Below, piece after piece: positions 38,812 through 51,949 of a stretch of DNA of 64,000 nucleotides. Position numbers and translations under genes: made by a program. The stretch lies in NCBI GenBank assembly GCA_951230915.1, contig OX579635.1:47492001-47556000 (forward strand), in the 5' to 3' direction. The notes under the pieces are model-generated. The model was not told the DNA's origin. It was given only the letters and a program-made list of their open reading frames with translations, and ran no database searches. The DNA comes from Antitrichia curtipendula (taxonomy: Eukaryota; Streptophyta; Bryopsida; Hypnales; Leucodontaceae). Within the stretch, counting starts at the first letter, position 1, and each line of letters begins with the position of its first letter.

Positions 38812-41800
38812 ATCAAATACCAAACACATCAATCAATATTATAGTAAACACAATTGATTTTGAGCCTGTAAGCATAAGAACCTCGACTTCTATATTGTAG
38901 ATACCTATGTTATAAGCACATTCCATGGTTACATGATACTTATATTATAAGTATGTATGTTTTAGACACTTTCAATAGTTGTAGAGTACCTATCTGCCTA
39001 GGCTCAAGGCTGGTAGGCATACATTTTTAGGCTCACATAATTGCACCTTTGTTATAGTAATTAACTTATCTCTAGTTGGAACAATACAATCTTACCACCA
39101 TCTAAATAGAAACACACCAATTGCACCCACACTCCCAACAATTAATGTTCCACAAAATAAAAATACCTACTAATAAATTTCTTCTATACAAATGGACAAT
39201 TCAACCATTTAGAAGAAATTTCTAAGAGCTCTTGGCAATCCCGTTGGCAATAGATTGCAAAACCTATAAGATATGATATTTACAACCTCCAAAGTCAAAA
39301 TCAATCTAGCAACAAGACTAATAGGATTACAAAACATACTCCTCACAAAACAAACAACAATACACAGCTTCCTACAAATTCTAGAAGCATCACATTTGAA
39401 TGAACCAACACATATCTTCAGAGATAGTCTAAACTCACTCTATCTTATTTCAACAGAAAGCATACACCTTACACTATGTCCAACATAACTACCTTGATAA
39501 AACAATATTAGCATCAATTGTCAACATGTTAAAAAAATAGAACAGAACTTTCCACTCTAAATAAAGTTAGAGCTAACATAAACATCTTTGGAAATGAAAA
39601 AGCAGACGTACTAGCAAAAGTAGGTAGCCAACAAGAATATATATAGACATCCTCAACAAATTATGAAAATGTCCATTCAAAATTTTTCTACTTACATAAA
39701 AATGATTGAAACTCAGTACATCCACCCCTTACAAAGGTTTTATAAGATTCTAAAAGCCATATTTTTTTTAAATGAAAGATATAGAAAATAAACTAATAGC
39801 CTCTAACTTCTCTATTATTAACAAAGGGGCAAACAACAATGGCATCCATTGTAAACTCTCTGACAATTTTTGAGAAAATCTTTATATCACATATGCACAA
39901 TAAAATGCACCATTAAAATGGAGAGATGGGATAATATATGGGTAACCTACGAAAATATATCTTTTAGCCTACACTATACCCAATAACTACATGTCTTTTT
40001 CTGCAACTTGCAACAATCAAACACATATATGGATCCAAATTCTTTAGTATATAATGAAAAACACATCAATACTTTGAGAACAAAAAGACATAACAAAGTA
40101 GTACATGAACTCTATAAGCTTCTTATTTTCACATCTAAAACAAACACATTCAAATCCAAAACACTAGATAACACAATGCCATCATGTCTCCTACTAATGT
40201 ACGGGGAGTACCAGCATTTACTTACAAATTAGCTGGTTGAAATCAATAATTGCCTAATTGATTTCAAAATCTTCGGAAAAAAATCTGATCATTTAAGAGA
40301 AAAATCAAAGAATATTCTCTATTTTTAAAGGCTGAGCTAAGAGAATGCTTCAAACAACCACTTGGTCCAAGAAAATGTAGGATTTTAGCCAGTTAAGCTA
40401 AAAATCTTCCCAGACTATGTCTCCTACCATACTCATGTTTTCTACCCAGATGTCATTGTGAAGTATGATACACTTTGTTTACTAAAACAATTCATGAACT
40501 CCATACTTACCATTCTTCAATCCAAATACCAACAATCTAACACACTAAATAAATACCAACTATCCTTTACAATTCATTGACTTTACATTAGGCAACGACA
40601 AGTATTTAGATTAAGCTATACAAACTAAGACACTCAAATATCATAATTTCCTCACTAACATATATACAAAACTACAAATAACTATTACAATTAGAACCCA
40701 TGGAGCATCATACACACCATCCATCCAATCTCTACATGAGAAGCTCCAAATTCCAATGAAAGGCATTAAAAGCATTCAATTGTGATAAGATACTCTATGG
40801 CTATGTTATTGACTAAAATAAGATTAGAAAACAACCAAAATCCATACTTGTAAATCTACCCTAAACCATGAAATCCATTTGCAAAGTGACATGTATTAAT
40901 CAAATATATTCATAATACAAAGCACAATGCCTTCAAGAATACATAATGAAAGAAACTCTAGGTGGACTATACTTAGAAACTCATTGTTAGTGAGGATAAA
41001 AGAAGAACCGATGTTAAAAAAAAAGGTTCAATCATAATTCACTGAAACCATCGTAATTCCACCCATCTTTAACTTCCATCCAGCCTATTAAATTCAAAGT
41101 AGCATATACAAAATCGTACATCCGTGGAATTCCAAAAACCAGCACATCCACCTACTCATTTGCAAATGAGATAACCTAAATACACCTTTCAACATGAACA
41201 TTTTTCTACATAGTCATCATATGAAACCACAAATTAAATGACAATTTGAACCATAATATGCATAAGATGTTTTTGAGCTCCTTTGAAGAGCCGTTTTTGG
41301 CCCGTGTACAATGTTAGGAACTACCACTACTATCTAGAATTTAAAATAAATAAATATATACTTGAAATTTTTTTAAATAAAAAATAAATAAAAATTCAAG
41401 ATTTTTTTTTTTAAAACAATAAAATATTCTTTTTTGATGTGACAATAATTTTGCCATATTAGACTATTGATTTCGAGCTAATTTGGCGTAGTTCCCGCAT
41501 TCCCAGCAGTCCGGGAACTTGCAACCCTTTAGAACCCCAAAATGTCATCTAATGCGCATTTGGATGTATGCTATCAAAACCATAAAATTTTGCAATACAC
41601 TGAAACTCCTCCAAACCACTAGTATATGCCTCTATTATAAAACCTACAGAAAACACTTCATTCTAAATGATACATATAAAAGATTAAAAGGTTAACCTAA
41701 ACCTATCAAACAAATACCAAGCTTGCACACCACCATACATAAAAATTCACAAAATAAAAAATTAAATTGCTAAAATATTAGCAAAACAAATTAATATAAC

Positions 41801-44800
41801 TCAATATCCTATCTCACTCCATCTCAAATACTACCACTATAAGAAACCTATATTTTTTGTGGCATTACAAAAAAACAGGTTATGTTTTCATTTAGTGCAT
41901 CACAAATTATGAGCCTTTGGGAGGCACATTTTTGTTGGATGTTCAAAAAGACATGGGGATGTCAAAGCAAAAACATGTGGGTGACATAGGGGCTGTGTTT
42001 TTCTAAACATAAAATAAAACATGGTCACATTTATTAAAATGTCCTCCAAAACATGGAAGTACTATGTTGACTAGGGATTCTCAATTCATTATGGGTGAAT
42101 TTTTGTAAATTACTAAGGACTGAGGTAAAACAGAGAGACGGGATGTAAAAAGCATAGGAGAAGGGCAGCCATGTGGCATGCTTTGAAAAAAAAGGAAATG
42201 GATGGATGTACATTATGGATGAAAAGAAAAATTCTTTATACAAGTGAGGTGGTAGGAAGTAAGACAATCTATGTGGGATATGTAATGTAAGAATTTTGCT
42301 TAAAGTTGATTGTTTGAAAAAACATCCACATTTTTGAAACAACGTGAAAATATAGTAAAAAATATGCAAATGTTGAAAAAAAACGTCCACATGCAATGTA
42401 GTCAAGTTCCCATCTTCAAATTATCATATGTCCTTTGTCATGGACGGACAATGGGTTTCATTTTAAAAGAGACCTTTTCATTCTCACTAACTAAATGCCA
42501 ATGAAGTAGTTACTTAACTTTGCCATCAAAAATTCTTTTGATGGTAGATGATAAATTCTTGGTGAATTTGACAATTTTTCTTGTTCATTTTTTTGGACTT
42601 TATTTAAATCATTATTATTTTTAAATTATTATTTCATACAATCAATGCCATATGTGTTTTTCGATGAGCCATGTGTTATGTTGTCACAATGATTTTTTTA
42701 TTTTACAAAAAGGGACATTTTCTGAATAAAAAAATCCAACATGCCCGTCATGTGGCATCTACATAGCAGACTCTTGGAGAGTACAAACACAAGGTATCAA
42801 CAACCATTTTCATGAAACATGCAGACATCAATGCGCGTTACAGTAGATTTCAGCCATCTGTAGAAACATTGTCTATGACAAATTTTAGGTGACATTAGAG
42901 TTGACACGCCTTCAATTGAAAAAACCCTATATTTTCACGTCTTTAAAACACCACTAAAAACCAATCACAATCAACTACTAGCTCGTTAGATAATGCCACC
43001 ATCCAACACAAAACAAAGTAATGCATACAACCAAAGCACACAACCACAATAGACACATTCACGCATACATTATCTCAAATGCTAAAATACAATCAAACCA
43101 CCTTCAAAATGGAAACAAAAACACACAACAAAATCACAATACCATTATTTCTAATGTTAGTATAGAATATAGTTTGCCCTGGAACAAGCATACATAGTTT
43201 CCTTAGTTTCCTTGTCATACATAATGTTCTTTGACTCTTACCGTGGAACCTCAATCAAATAGACTTTTACTATACATTGATTCAAAACAAAGAATAAGAG
43301 TTTATTTATTTATTTTAAATTTTATCTTTTAATATATAAATGATTAACAATCTTTAGAAATGAATCAATGTTCTTCAATAAATCAATTAATTCTATCAAT
43401 TTTATAGATATCAAACTTAAATAAGATGAGTGATTTTTGTTTTATTTATTTATTTATTTATTTATTATAGAAATAGGCATGTAGAACGTGAACATTTAGT
43501 GGGAGTTTTTCACAGTGTGCAATTTTCAATTTTTGAAGTGCAAAATAAGGAGGATTAGCCTTCTAGATGAAAAATAGTGTGCTAATTTGGTGTTTGTAGA
43601 AGCCAAGTCAAAGTTAGAGATTTGGTGATTGGGTAAGTTACCAATTTGGATTATCATGTGAATGGGATGATAAAAATTGTGGTGTTTTTTTGTCAAGTTG
43701 GAATTGAAACAATATTGATGCTAGGTATTTAGTTTCCTTTCATATTGGTTTTCTTTCACCTACTACAAGAAAGGCTAGTGCAAGTCTCACACTTTGTTTG
43801 TTTGTACGAGGAATGATGAAAAAAACTAAAATTGTAAATGGTGAATGATGAATCAAATTAAGTTATGCTATGTTGATTTATGCGTGTGATTGTATTTGAG
43901 GAGAACAAGTGATTGCATTTGTTTGTTGTTTGTTGTGTGTGTACTAATTGTTGGAATTGTGATAATTGAAATTGAGAATTGTATGTGTGGAGTTAAATTG
44001 TGTGTAAAGGGCCAAGTTGGTTAATTCAAAGTATATATGTTTGTACCGACTTGATGTTTTATCATAGAAATTGGATGAGTCATAAAGCAAAAATTAAATG
44101 AGTGATTTTGTGTGTTTAGATAGTTGGATTATGTTATTGAGCTTGAAATTGAATCTATTAGCATATAATTATCCTACTTGATTGTCTTCCTTGAAACAAA
44201 CTTATTATACTAAAAGGATAATTTTCAATTAGGTCATTATTTATCCTTCTACAAGGCACCTATATTATGTCCCTCATAATTAGTGCATATTTTAATATTT
44301 GATTATAATGTGCAATTAGAACTATTACATTTTCAATAATTTAGTTTTGAAAGAAGAAACAAAGTCAAACTGTTTAGGATCATTTTAGAATGTTTCATTA
44401 TTAAAGTACATTATATTAATTTGTAAAATCTTGTAGAGTGCAAATTGTGCATGAATTTTGTTTAGGCAAAACAATATATTTGGAATACATTAAATCAAAG
44501 GAGATTCCAAATTTTGAGATTTATTTGTTTTCAATGTACATAATAAATCAATAATCTATAAATGATAAGTTTTTGAAATCACAATAAACAAATAGTCCAG
44601 AACGCTTGATGTGACAATTAGGATTAAGTTTAAGGTGTAATGAAGGTTTAAATATAAAATATAAAATTCCTTGTTTATAAAAAAATTCTCTCATTCTAAA
44701 TTGATGTGTGGTTTAAATCCATTCATTAAGATAGGTTGTTTGTTTTGTTTTGTTTGTTTATTTGTTACAATGAGATCTCCAAATTGTGTGTCTTCCAATT

Positions 44801-47078
44801 GCTTGCTTAATATTGTTGGAAAGTTCTTGGCAAGGAAAGATGCACGGGCTTTTTTTTGAGGTGTCTAGACCTACAATATGAAAGTTATTGAATTTCATTG
44901 TTCTTATGAATGAATAAAAACTAGAAAATCACTTCTAATTTTACTATGGCAACAACATGGGGTACACTAGTCTTTTTGAAGTTTCAATATAAAATCCAAG
45001 TTCATTGAAAATTTTACTAAATATATTTTTTAATTTAATTTTCAATTATATAGTAAAAATTATCCTTTAGAATACTTTTAAAGTGAGAAAGTCATAGAAT
45101 ACTTCAATTTAAAAATTCATAGAATATTTATATAGATGAATTTTCAAAATTTATATTGTGAAAATGTTGAATACTGGATATATTCTACATATACAAATTT
45201 AAATGAATGAAATAACAATTTCAAATGAACAAAATCATTTTTTCCATCCATTATTTTTGTGGGGGAAATTTTGACCTTTAGGAGTTAAAGTATTTTAAAA
45301 GTAAAAAAAATAATTAGAATAAAATAGTCTTTGCTACTAAATTTTTATAATAAATGTTATCGTTGACCAAATTTCCAAGAATATATATAGTTTTTGAGAA
45401 ATGGTTCAACTCTACTACACAAAATAGTAAAAGTAGTTGCTTTAACAATTATTGTACCTTACATCAAGAAAGTTATTGTAGAAGACAACAAAGTCAACAA
45501 ATAATTTTAAAAATATTTCCATTTGTCCACATGGAGATTCATGAGTCCCAATTTTAGCAAGACCTAATTCAAAAGTACTGCATTTTTGTACAATAACTGA
45601 GAATATTTGTATAGTGTCAAATGTCAAGAAATTAGTATGGGGCAACCTAATTTCACTATTTTGTGTAGTTCATTATTTACCAAATTGTGAATATGAAAAA
45701 AAAACATTTATGGAGTTGGGCTAATTCAACTACGAGTAGCTTAAGTTGTAAAGGATGGGACTAGATGACATATTAATTGATGGAAATCTAGTTTTAAATG
45801 AATTATATTTTTTTAGTATTTTCATTTCAATTTCATTTTAAATTTATAAATTTAATATATTATTATTTCTGAAATCGTTGACAAATAATACATAATTGAA
45901 TAGATTACAACCATTATTTTTAGAGGACCAAGATATATTATTGAAGGTGAGGAAATGAATTGATGGTCTATTTCTTCAATCTTGCATTGTTTAGGTGTTT
46001 GACACTATTAAAGCATTTGGAAGCTTTTGGAGTTAAAAATTAAAACTTAGAGTTTATACTTCAACAATTCATTGTTCTTTGACATTAAGAGTATTTGACA
46101 TATATTATTTTTTGACATTAAGATTTAAAATTTAAATTTTAGACATTAACAATTCATATATACATACATTATAAGCTTTTGAAAAATGTCTATTTTCAAA
46201 TTTAACACCCTTAATCATTCAAATTTAAATATTATAACTTATGAAATACAGTTGCAATTCTTATATTTCAATTTTTTATATTTCCAATACATTATAAGAA
46301 AATCTTGTGAGATTGAAAAGAACTTCTACATTATTTTAGCAATGCTCCCAAAATTAATTAGAAAACTAAAATATAAAAAAATTATAATACTTTTACTCTC
46401 AATTTATAATTTCACTACCAATAAATTACAACACTTTCATAATAATAAAAATATTACATGATGGATTTTTTTAATGCAATAAATCTAGTTGAAAGCAAGA
46501 AAAACTTGTCATGTTTTGTGAAATTTGATGTGCAATGGAGGTCTAATAATCTTTCAAACTATCTATTTTACCATTCAATTATTTTTGTGTAGTATAGGAA
46601 ATAACTCAAATGGTTTGTTTTGCATAATTAACACTCAATTTTTATGCAATACCATTTTAAAATATCAAGTTTTAGTTTCAGTTTCAAAAAAGATTTTTTA
46701 CATTTTTGATGAATTTTTAAAGTCAATTTTCATGGTTTTACATAGTATTTTATTAAAAACAATTGGTGATTAATTTTTTAATTTTGTTGTATAGATATTA
46801 ATGGAAAATCTATACATACATCTTTTATATTAAACAAGTCGTGTGGGCCCCCGAGAATCACGTACAAAAATAATTTTAAATAATAAGTTTTTTTATTCAA
46901 TTAATCAACCCATGAAGTTTGAACCCCTCCCTTGTTGTATGGTGACTGGCGACTTCACATTAGCTGTACTGTACAAGCTTAAGAATGTTCTGAACTTCGT
47001 CTTCTCCGACTTGATTCTCTCTTTGAGTTTGACATTTAATCTCATGTACCTAAAATTTACAGCTCATCCTTGGCATCC
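38812..47078. other. AT-rich intergenic region with retroelement relic
   Basis: It contains the degenerate retroelement at 39200-40860. From 41300 to 47078 I see no gene. A TTAA-element-like right end (CCTTTAGGAG then TTAA) lies near 45275-45288 without a recognised left partner. A CACTATAAGAAA string at about 41835 resembles a CACTA-transposon end but has no partner I can support. Confidence 0.4.
39200..40860 (+). pseudogene. Degenerate retroelement with RNase H and downstream ORF traces
   Basis: Scattered frames on the plus strand resemble the 3' part of a reverse-transcriptase polyprotein. The frame at 39273-39488 reads LATRLIGLQNILLTK and then THIFRDSLNSLYLI, as in an RNase H strand with the TDS aspartate changed. 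At about 39567-39640 it reads NIFGNEKADVLAKVGS, the RNase H GNExAD..AK motif. The frame at 40008-40232 reads LRTKRHNKVVHELYKLL and NTMPSCLL, and 40690-40790 reads RTHGASYTPSIQSLHEKLQIPMK. Many stops and frameshifts separate the pieces, so it is inactive. The RNase H assignment comes from the motifs; the element class (LINE-like) is inferred. Confidence 0.6.
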
Positions 47079-49728
47079 TCACCCTCCGTAGAACCTTCCG
47101 TTTTTAAGAACAGAACTCATGTGCTTCTTAATAAACTCACTAAGGTCGGCTTGGCTGCGATTACCCTCGTATCTAATGCTTTTTCCAGTGGTTGTGTGAA
47201 GATAAATAGTAGGGAAACCCTTCACATTGAATAGACATGGGGGAACATCATTGGTGGTTGCATCCTGAGGAACATCACAAACTCAACGTGTGAAAATTTC
47301 AGATACCATAAAAGCAGCAATATCTACCACATTTGCCAAGAGAAAACGAACACTCCCTACATATTGAAGTGGAGTCATAAAACAAGGACTAGAGAAAAGA
47401 GAAATAAAGATTCAAGTCAAGTATGTTGGAGGATACACATGAGAAGTACGTATACACACCGTCATGGACACTATTAGTAGATTAATAAAATTATGCACAA
47501 TTTACTACCAAGCAGTGTTTAGAACCTATCCCAAAGTAGAATCACACTGATGCTATTATGTAAGGAAACTACTACATTTTAAGGTGAAACTCATCAAAGG
47601 TGGGTATAGGGTGAATAGAACAGGTCACTTACCATCTTAGCAATGACAACATCATGATCGTCCTTGAATTCAACTGCAAGTGCATCCAGTGTAGGAATCA
47701 GTTTTTTGCAGTGACCACACCAAGGTGCATAAAACTCCACCAGCACTGTATTATTCAATGATAGAATGCATCAAACTCTGAAAACATAAGGACTGCATAA
47801 CGAGCTATACATATATGTTATCTTGAATGCATGTCAACTATCAACAAGGAAGGGGGGAGGGAAATGAATACACAAAGTACACTAAAAAATACACTGACTG
47901 CATTTACCACTGAAGTCCATGAAGTCAAGCAACGAATCTTACACCCATTGAGATTCTGTTTTGTGACAAATTCATAATCTACGAGAACATTTATAAACAA
48001 ACATTTGACATTCCTTTCAAAAATGTACCCAGATATTACTAGGCACTAAGGAAGCAAAAAAACTTTATTGTATCCCTCACACTGCAATCCAAAAGGAGAG
48101 GTTGGAAGTTTTTTAACACACCGTTCTTTCCCGAGTTCAACACCAACTTGTTGAAGGACTTCCTCACAATCACCTTCACGGGTGCATCATTCTTTTTTGG
48201 AATCTCATCAGATTTCACGTATGCTTCAATCTTTCCATCCTGTAAAATGAAAAAAGGTAGTCTTAAGATCTAACCACTGCAACAAGAGCGAAACGCACAC
48301 CACAATAACATTGCTTCAACTTTCAAGAAAACCTCTCGAAGATAGCACAACTGACATAGTCACTTGGACAAGAACCAGATAGAGGCATATTGTTATCGTG
48401 CATACTGAATATTCTAAGACTGGAAATTTACCACGAAATCTTGCAACCATGCAGACATGTCAGAAGCCACATACTTTACATTGTCATCTTTGTCTTGAAC
48501 TACAAGTGCAGGTAATCCAGTATCTTTGATACCAAAAAACTGCAGAATGCAAACAAGAGTTACATCAAAACTATACTTTTAGTCAGGATTTTACAGACCT
48601 ACAGACCTTAGAGGAACTTGTACAAACCAATGTAAAGACCAAATTGTCCTATTCTCGCAAAGAAGACTGAAAGCGAACGATTAATTAATACATCAACGGA
48701 ATCAAGCCTTGTCTTTACACCCCAGCATGCATTGAAATCCCAGAACGTCCCATTGTCCATAGTTCAGCCAGTTCGAAGGTAATGTTGCTAACCTTCACAG
48801 CGTTATCGTTCTCGTTAGAGTCGGCTAAGAGAAATTTGAGGCCTTTCGGCTGGTAAGTCTTTGCTAATTTGGCATAAGTAGTTCTATAGGACTCTGCAGT
48901 ATCAACCTTCAAGTCCAGGAGTAGAAATGCCTATCCAGAATATCAGTCAAAGGGTGAGCACCAAAAGGTCGTAGAAAACTAGATATAAATAAGATTTGTC
49001 ACCACTGTAACTGATTGCAACAACAGATTGACTTCTGTGCTTTATATACAGATTCATTAGAGATAAGCAAAAGCACCTTGGTGGCGACATTGTTGAAGAA
49101 CTTTAGTAAGAAACTATGAGATGCAGGGTCTTTATTCATTTCAGTAACAAGCGGAACGCTCTTCTCCTCAACAAAATTCTTCAAACCCTCCACTAACAAA
49201 TCCTGCGAAGTACAAATCATCAGATGAGAAGATCATATAAACAACACCAATTCGACTTCTAATAGAAAATCCCTAAGCTATGGTAAATTACGTTGATAAG
49301 AGAAGACCCAGCATTCTATCTTTGCACTTCCACAAAACCTTATTCCTCAGAAATCCTTACGGTCCACGAGGTGCACTGATCAAACGAGGTAGAGAAATAA
49401 CGTTCAGTAGAGGGACGTTTTAAAGACAAGGTAACGCTCGTATCTCGATGCGCTCAACTTTTAAGGTTGCCAAAGCAGCACATAATCACAACTTGAACAC
49501 AAACTTTGGAGAATTATACAATCCAAATTGAAGACTCACTTGAACATCATTGAAGCCCTCGTCGAAGCTCTTATAAAGACGGACCGCAGGTGCCACCAGT
49601 GCAACACCATTGTTGGGCACAAATGAGCTGTCTAGAGTATGAACAAACTGGAAATCCACTTGCAGATCGTCTGCGACGACCAAAAAATCTGAGTATTCCT
49701 TGTCTTCTAGACTCTTGAATACACCAAC
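47079..49728 (-). pseudogene. Protein disulfide isomerase, 5'-truncated, C-terminus frameshifted
   Basis: Exons 49728-49540, 49202-49077, 48930-48793, 48539-48432, 48239-48122, 47745-47633 and 47264-47079 join in phase with GT-AG borders. They encode the b (VGVFKSLEDKEYSDFL), b' (FFGIKDTGLPALVVQD) and a' domains of a classical plant PDI, with the active site [10 protein letters not shown]. PDIs catalyse disulfide formation and exchange in the ER. The signal peptide and the first thioredoxin domain (a) are absent: 49728 starts right after a splice acceptor, and I found no second CGHC exon upstream in the window. The last exon's frame stops at 47079 (ending NGRFYGG), while codons for EDAKDEL and a stop lie in another frame at about 47080-47057. 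One extra A in the A5 run near 47100 explains the shift. It may be a decaying copy, or the A may be a base-call error. Confidence 0.85.
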
Positions 49729-49976
49729 CTGCAATCAAAATGAGACACAAACCCTATGAGCGATTTTCTGGAAAACATGTACCGGACAATAAAATGCCAT
49801 GAAAGTTGACTTCTTCCGGCATACTGAAGTTAAACTGGAAATTTCAAACCGGAATCCAGTTCCATGAGGCTCACCACTGTCAGCTGCGACTTTTTCATTA
49901 TTCCCTCCGCTTGCTCAGGAGATTCAGAACATTTTCAGGGATTCGGCTTGATCCGCGTTCCCTGATCCGGGCGTTC

Positions 49977-50031
49977 CCCGCTGGAAACGCCGACGTTCCC
50001 AATGTTGGGAGCGTCTGCGTTTCCAACGGGG
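49977..50031. repeat. GC-rich hairpin (inverted repeat)
   Basis: The arms 49977-50002 and 50005-50031 pair over about 26 positions with three mismatches and one gap, around a 2-base loop. Their shared core is TGGAAACGC..GACG.TCCCAA. It is far more GC-rich than its surroundings and may be a transposon terminus or a remnant of one. Confidence 0.7.
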
Positions 50032-51590
50032 CCCATAAAAATATCCTATTAAATAACAAAAATATAATCTAGGAAGAATTCAATGTAAGGTTTCATATGA
50101 CCAAACTTTGTAAAATAGATATCTTTATATTCTAACTAGATTTTGCTATTTGACCCTTACATTGTAACTAATTTTATATATTTAAGCATGATGGTACAAT
50201 TACCTCCCCAAAATCTAATTACAATAAAATGATATCTATTTTTTTTTAAATTAGGGCATTGTCACTCCAACATTAAAATCTTTATAGAAGAAATTGTGAA
50301 ACTTTTTTGGAGATACTTGTTGAAAGAAAGATGTGCATATGGATGTTTCTACATCCAAGTCTATATCTTTGCAATCAAATTAAAAAAATCTGTCACCAAT
50401 ATTATTTAATGAACTATCATGTAAAACTACAAAAATTAAATGAAAAAATTTCACCCGAAATGGAGTTTTGGTTTTCCAAAACTAAGATTTGGTATGCTCA
50501 ATTGGAGTTGTATAAGAACTTAATGATAATTATGCAAGACGAATAATGACAATTGCATTCTATATTATGCAAAATTCTTTGAATGGCACAATAAGGAGTT
50601 TGTAATATTATTCATCCCTACTGTGCACCCAGTACAAATGTAAGCGTAACTTTGGAGGCATACAATCAATGTCAATGTACTTGAAATTAAGAATGGAAGT
50701 TATGCACTCTCAACTATAGTTTATATTTTTGGAATTTAAAGTATTCATATACCATTTCAAAACTGATCATTTTTTTCATTTTGTACAGAATTTATATTTT
50801 GATGGATCTTAGTACTATGAAGTATCCCCCAAATTGAGACACTTGAAAATTTAAAAATATTATTCCTCCACTAAGTTGCGACTATTTGTTGAAATTTTTA
50901 TACATATATATATATATATATATATCATTGTCTGTGAGTGTTTTCACCGCATGTGGTAAAAAAAGCCCAAGAGTTGGCTAGTGGGGAGTGTATGGGACCC
51001 TAGACCTAGATTGCCTTCCAAGCAATGGATTCTAACTCAAAACTCTCCAGCTTGGTCCCCAAAGCCTAAAGCCAAATAAGGGCAGCACATCTGAATTTAC
51101 TAGAATCACCTTCTAATATCCCAAAATCATCTAATTTGTGTCCAAGGAAATTATGGCAACTTTCTACACCCCAATCTCCTTGAAATTTGCAATTATGGCC
51201 CAAAATGAGCTAAATTGGACCCTTAAAATTAAATTCCAGCACTATTACACCCATAAACACTTTAAGACCACAATTCATGTCCCAATTCATGTGCCCTTAC
51301 TTTTCTCCATCTATTTGTGTCCCAATTCCCTTACAAATTATCATAAAAACCACCCAAGTGGATCAAATTTGACCCCTACAAGATAATCTCAGCATACAAC
51401 CCAATCCACAAAACCCTAGAAATGGCACCACTTGTTGATTCACAACTTGTAATTTACCATGCATTCTCATTTTACATACATGTGCTCATTCAACATTTTT
51501 CATAACAAGGTGCAATAAAAATTGCAATTACACAAATGCAATTGCAAAAAATACACAAAAATCTCAATTTGTACTCCCTCCTCGGGGTCG

Positions 51591-51949
51591 CAGACCCTCC
51601 TCCACAAAAACGGTCACTATTATCTCCATTTTGCTCCAAATGGAGCAAGGCTAGACTTTTTGGAAAAGCCAGCTTAAACGCGCACCACTCCACCAAATTC
51701 CAGCTCAATCCGTCATTCCATGCTTCCGCTACAGCTCACCAAATTTGCTGCTCCAAAATCTTGCAACAGTAGACCTTCTGCTACAAAAACAACCACCACG
51801 ACTTTCTCCAAGCTTCAAAGAAGTTGAGCGTACACTTATTGAAAAGTCAACTTTGAGGCGCACCTCCCCATAAAATTTTAGCTCAATCCATCCTTCCATG
51901 CTCTCGCTACAACTCGCCAAAGTTGGCAGTCTCCTTCAAGGTTTGCAAC
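51591..51949. repeat. Tandem duplication, two ~179 bp units
   Basis: Unit 1 (51591-51769) and unit 2 (51770-51949) both contain AGACC(C/T)TC-TGCTACAAAAAC-like starts, GGCGCACC/CGCGCACC, AGCTCAATCC and CTACA(G/A)CTC(A/G)CCAAA at matching spacing. Divergence is moderate. No coding role is seen. Confidence 0.7.

Noticed and set aside
41830..43780. CACTA-type transposon suggested by CACTATAAGAAA (41835) and CTACTACAAGAAA (43757)
   Set aside because: The two strings are in the same rather than inverted orientation, and no target duplication or transposase is seen.
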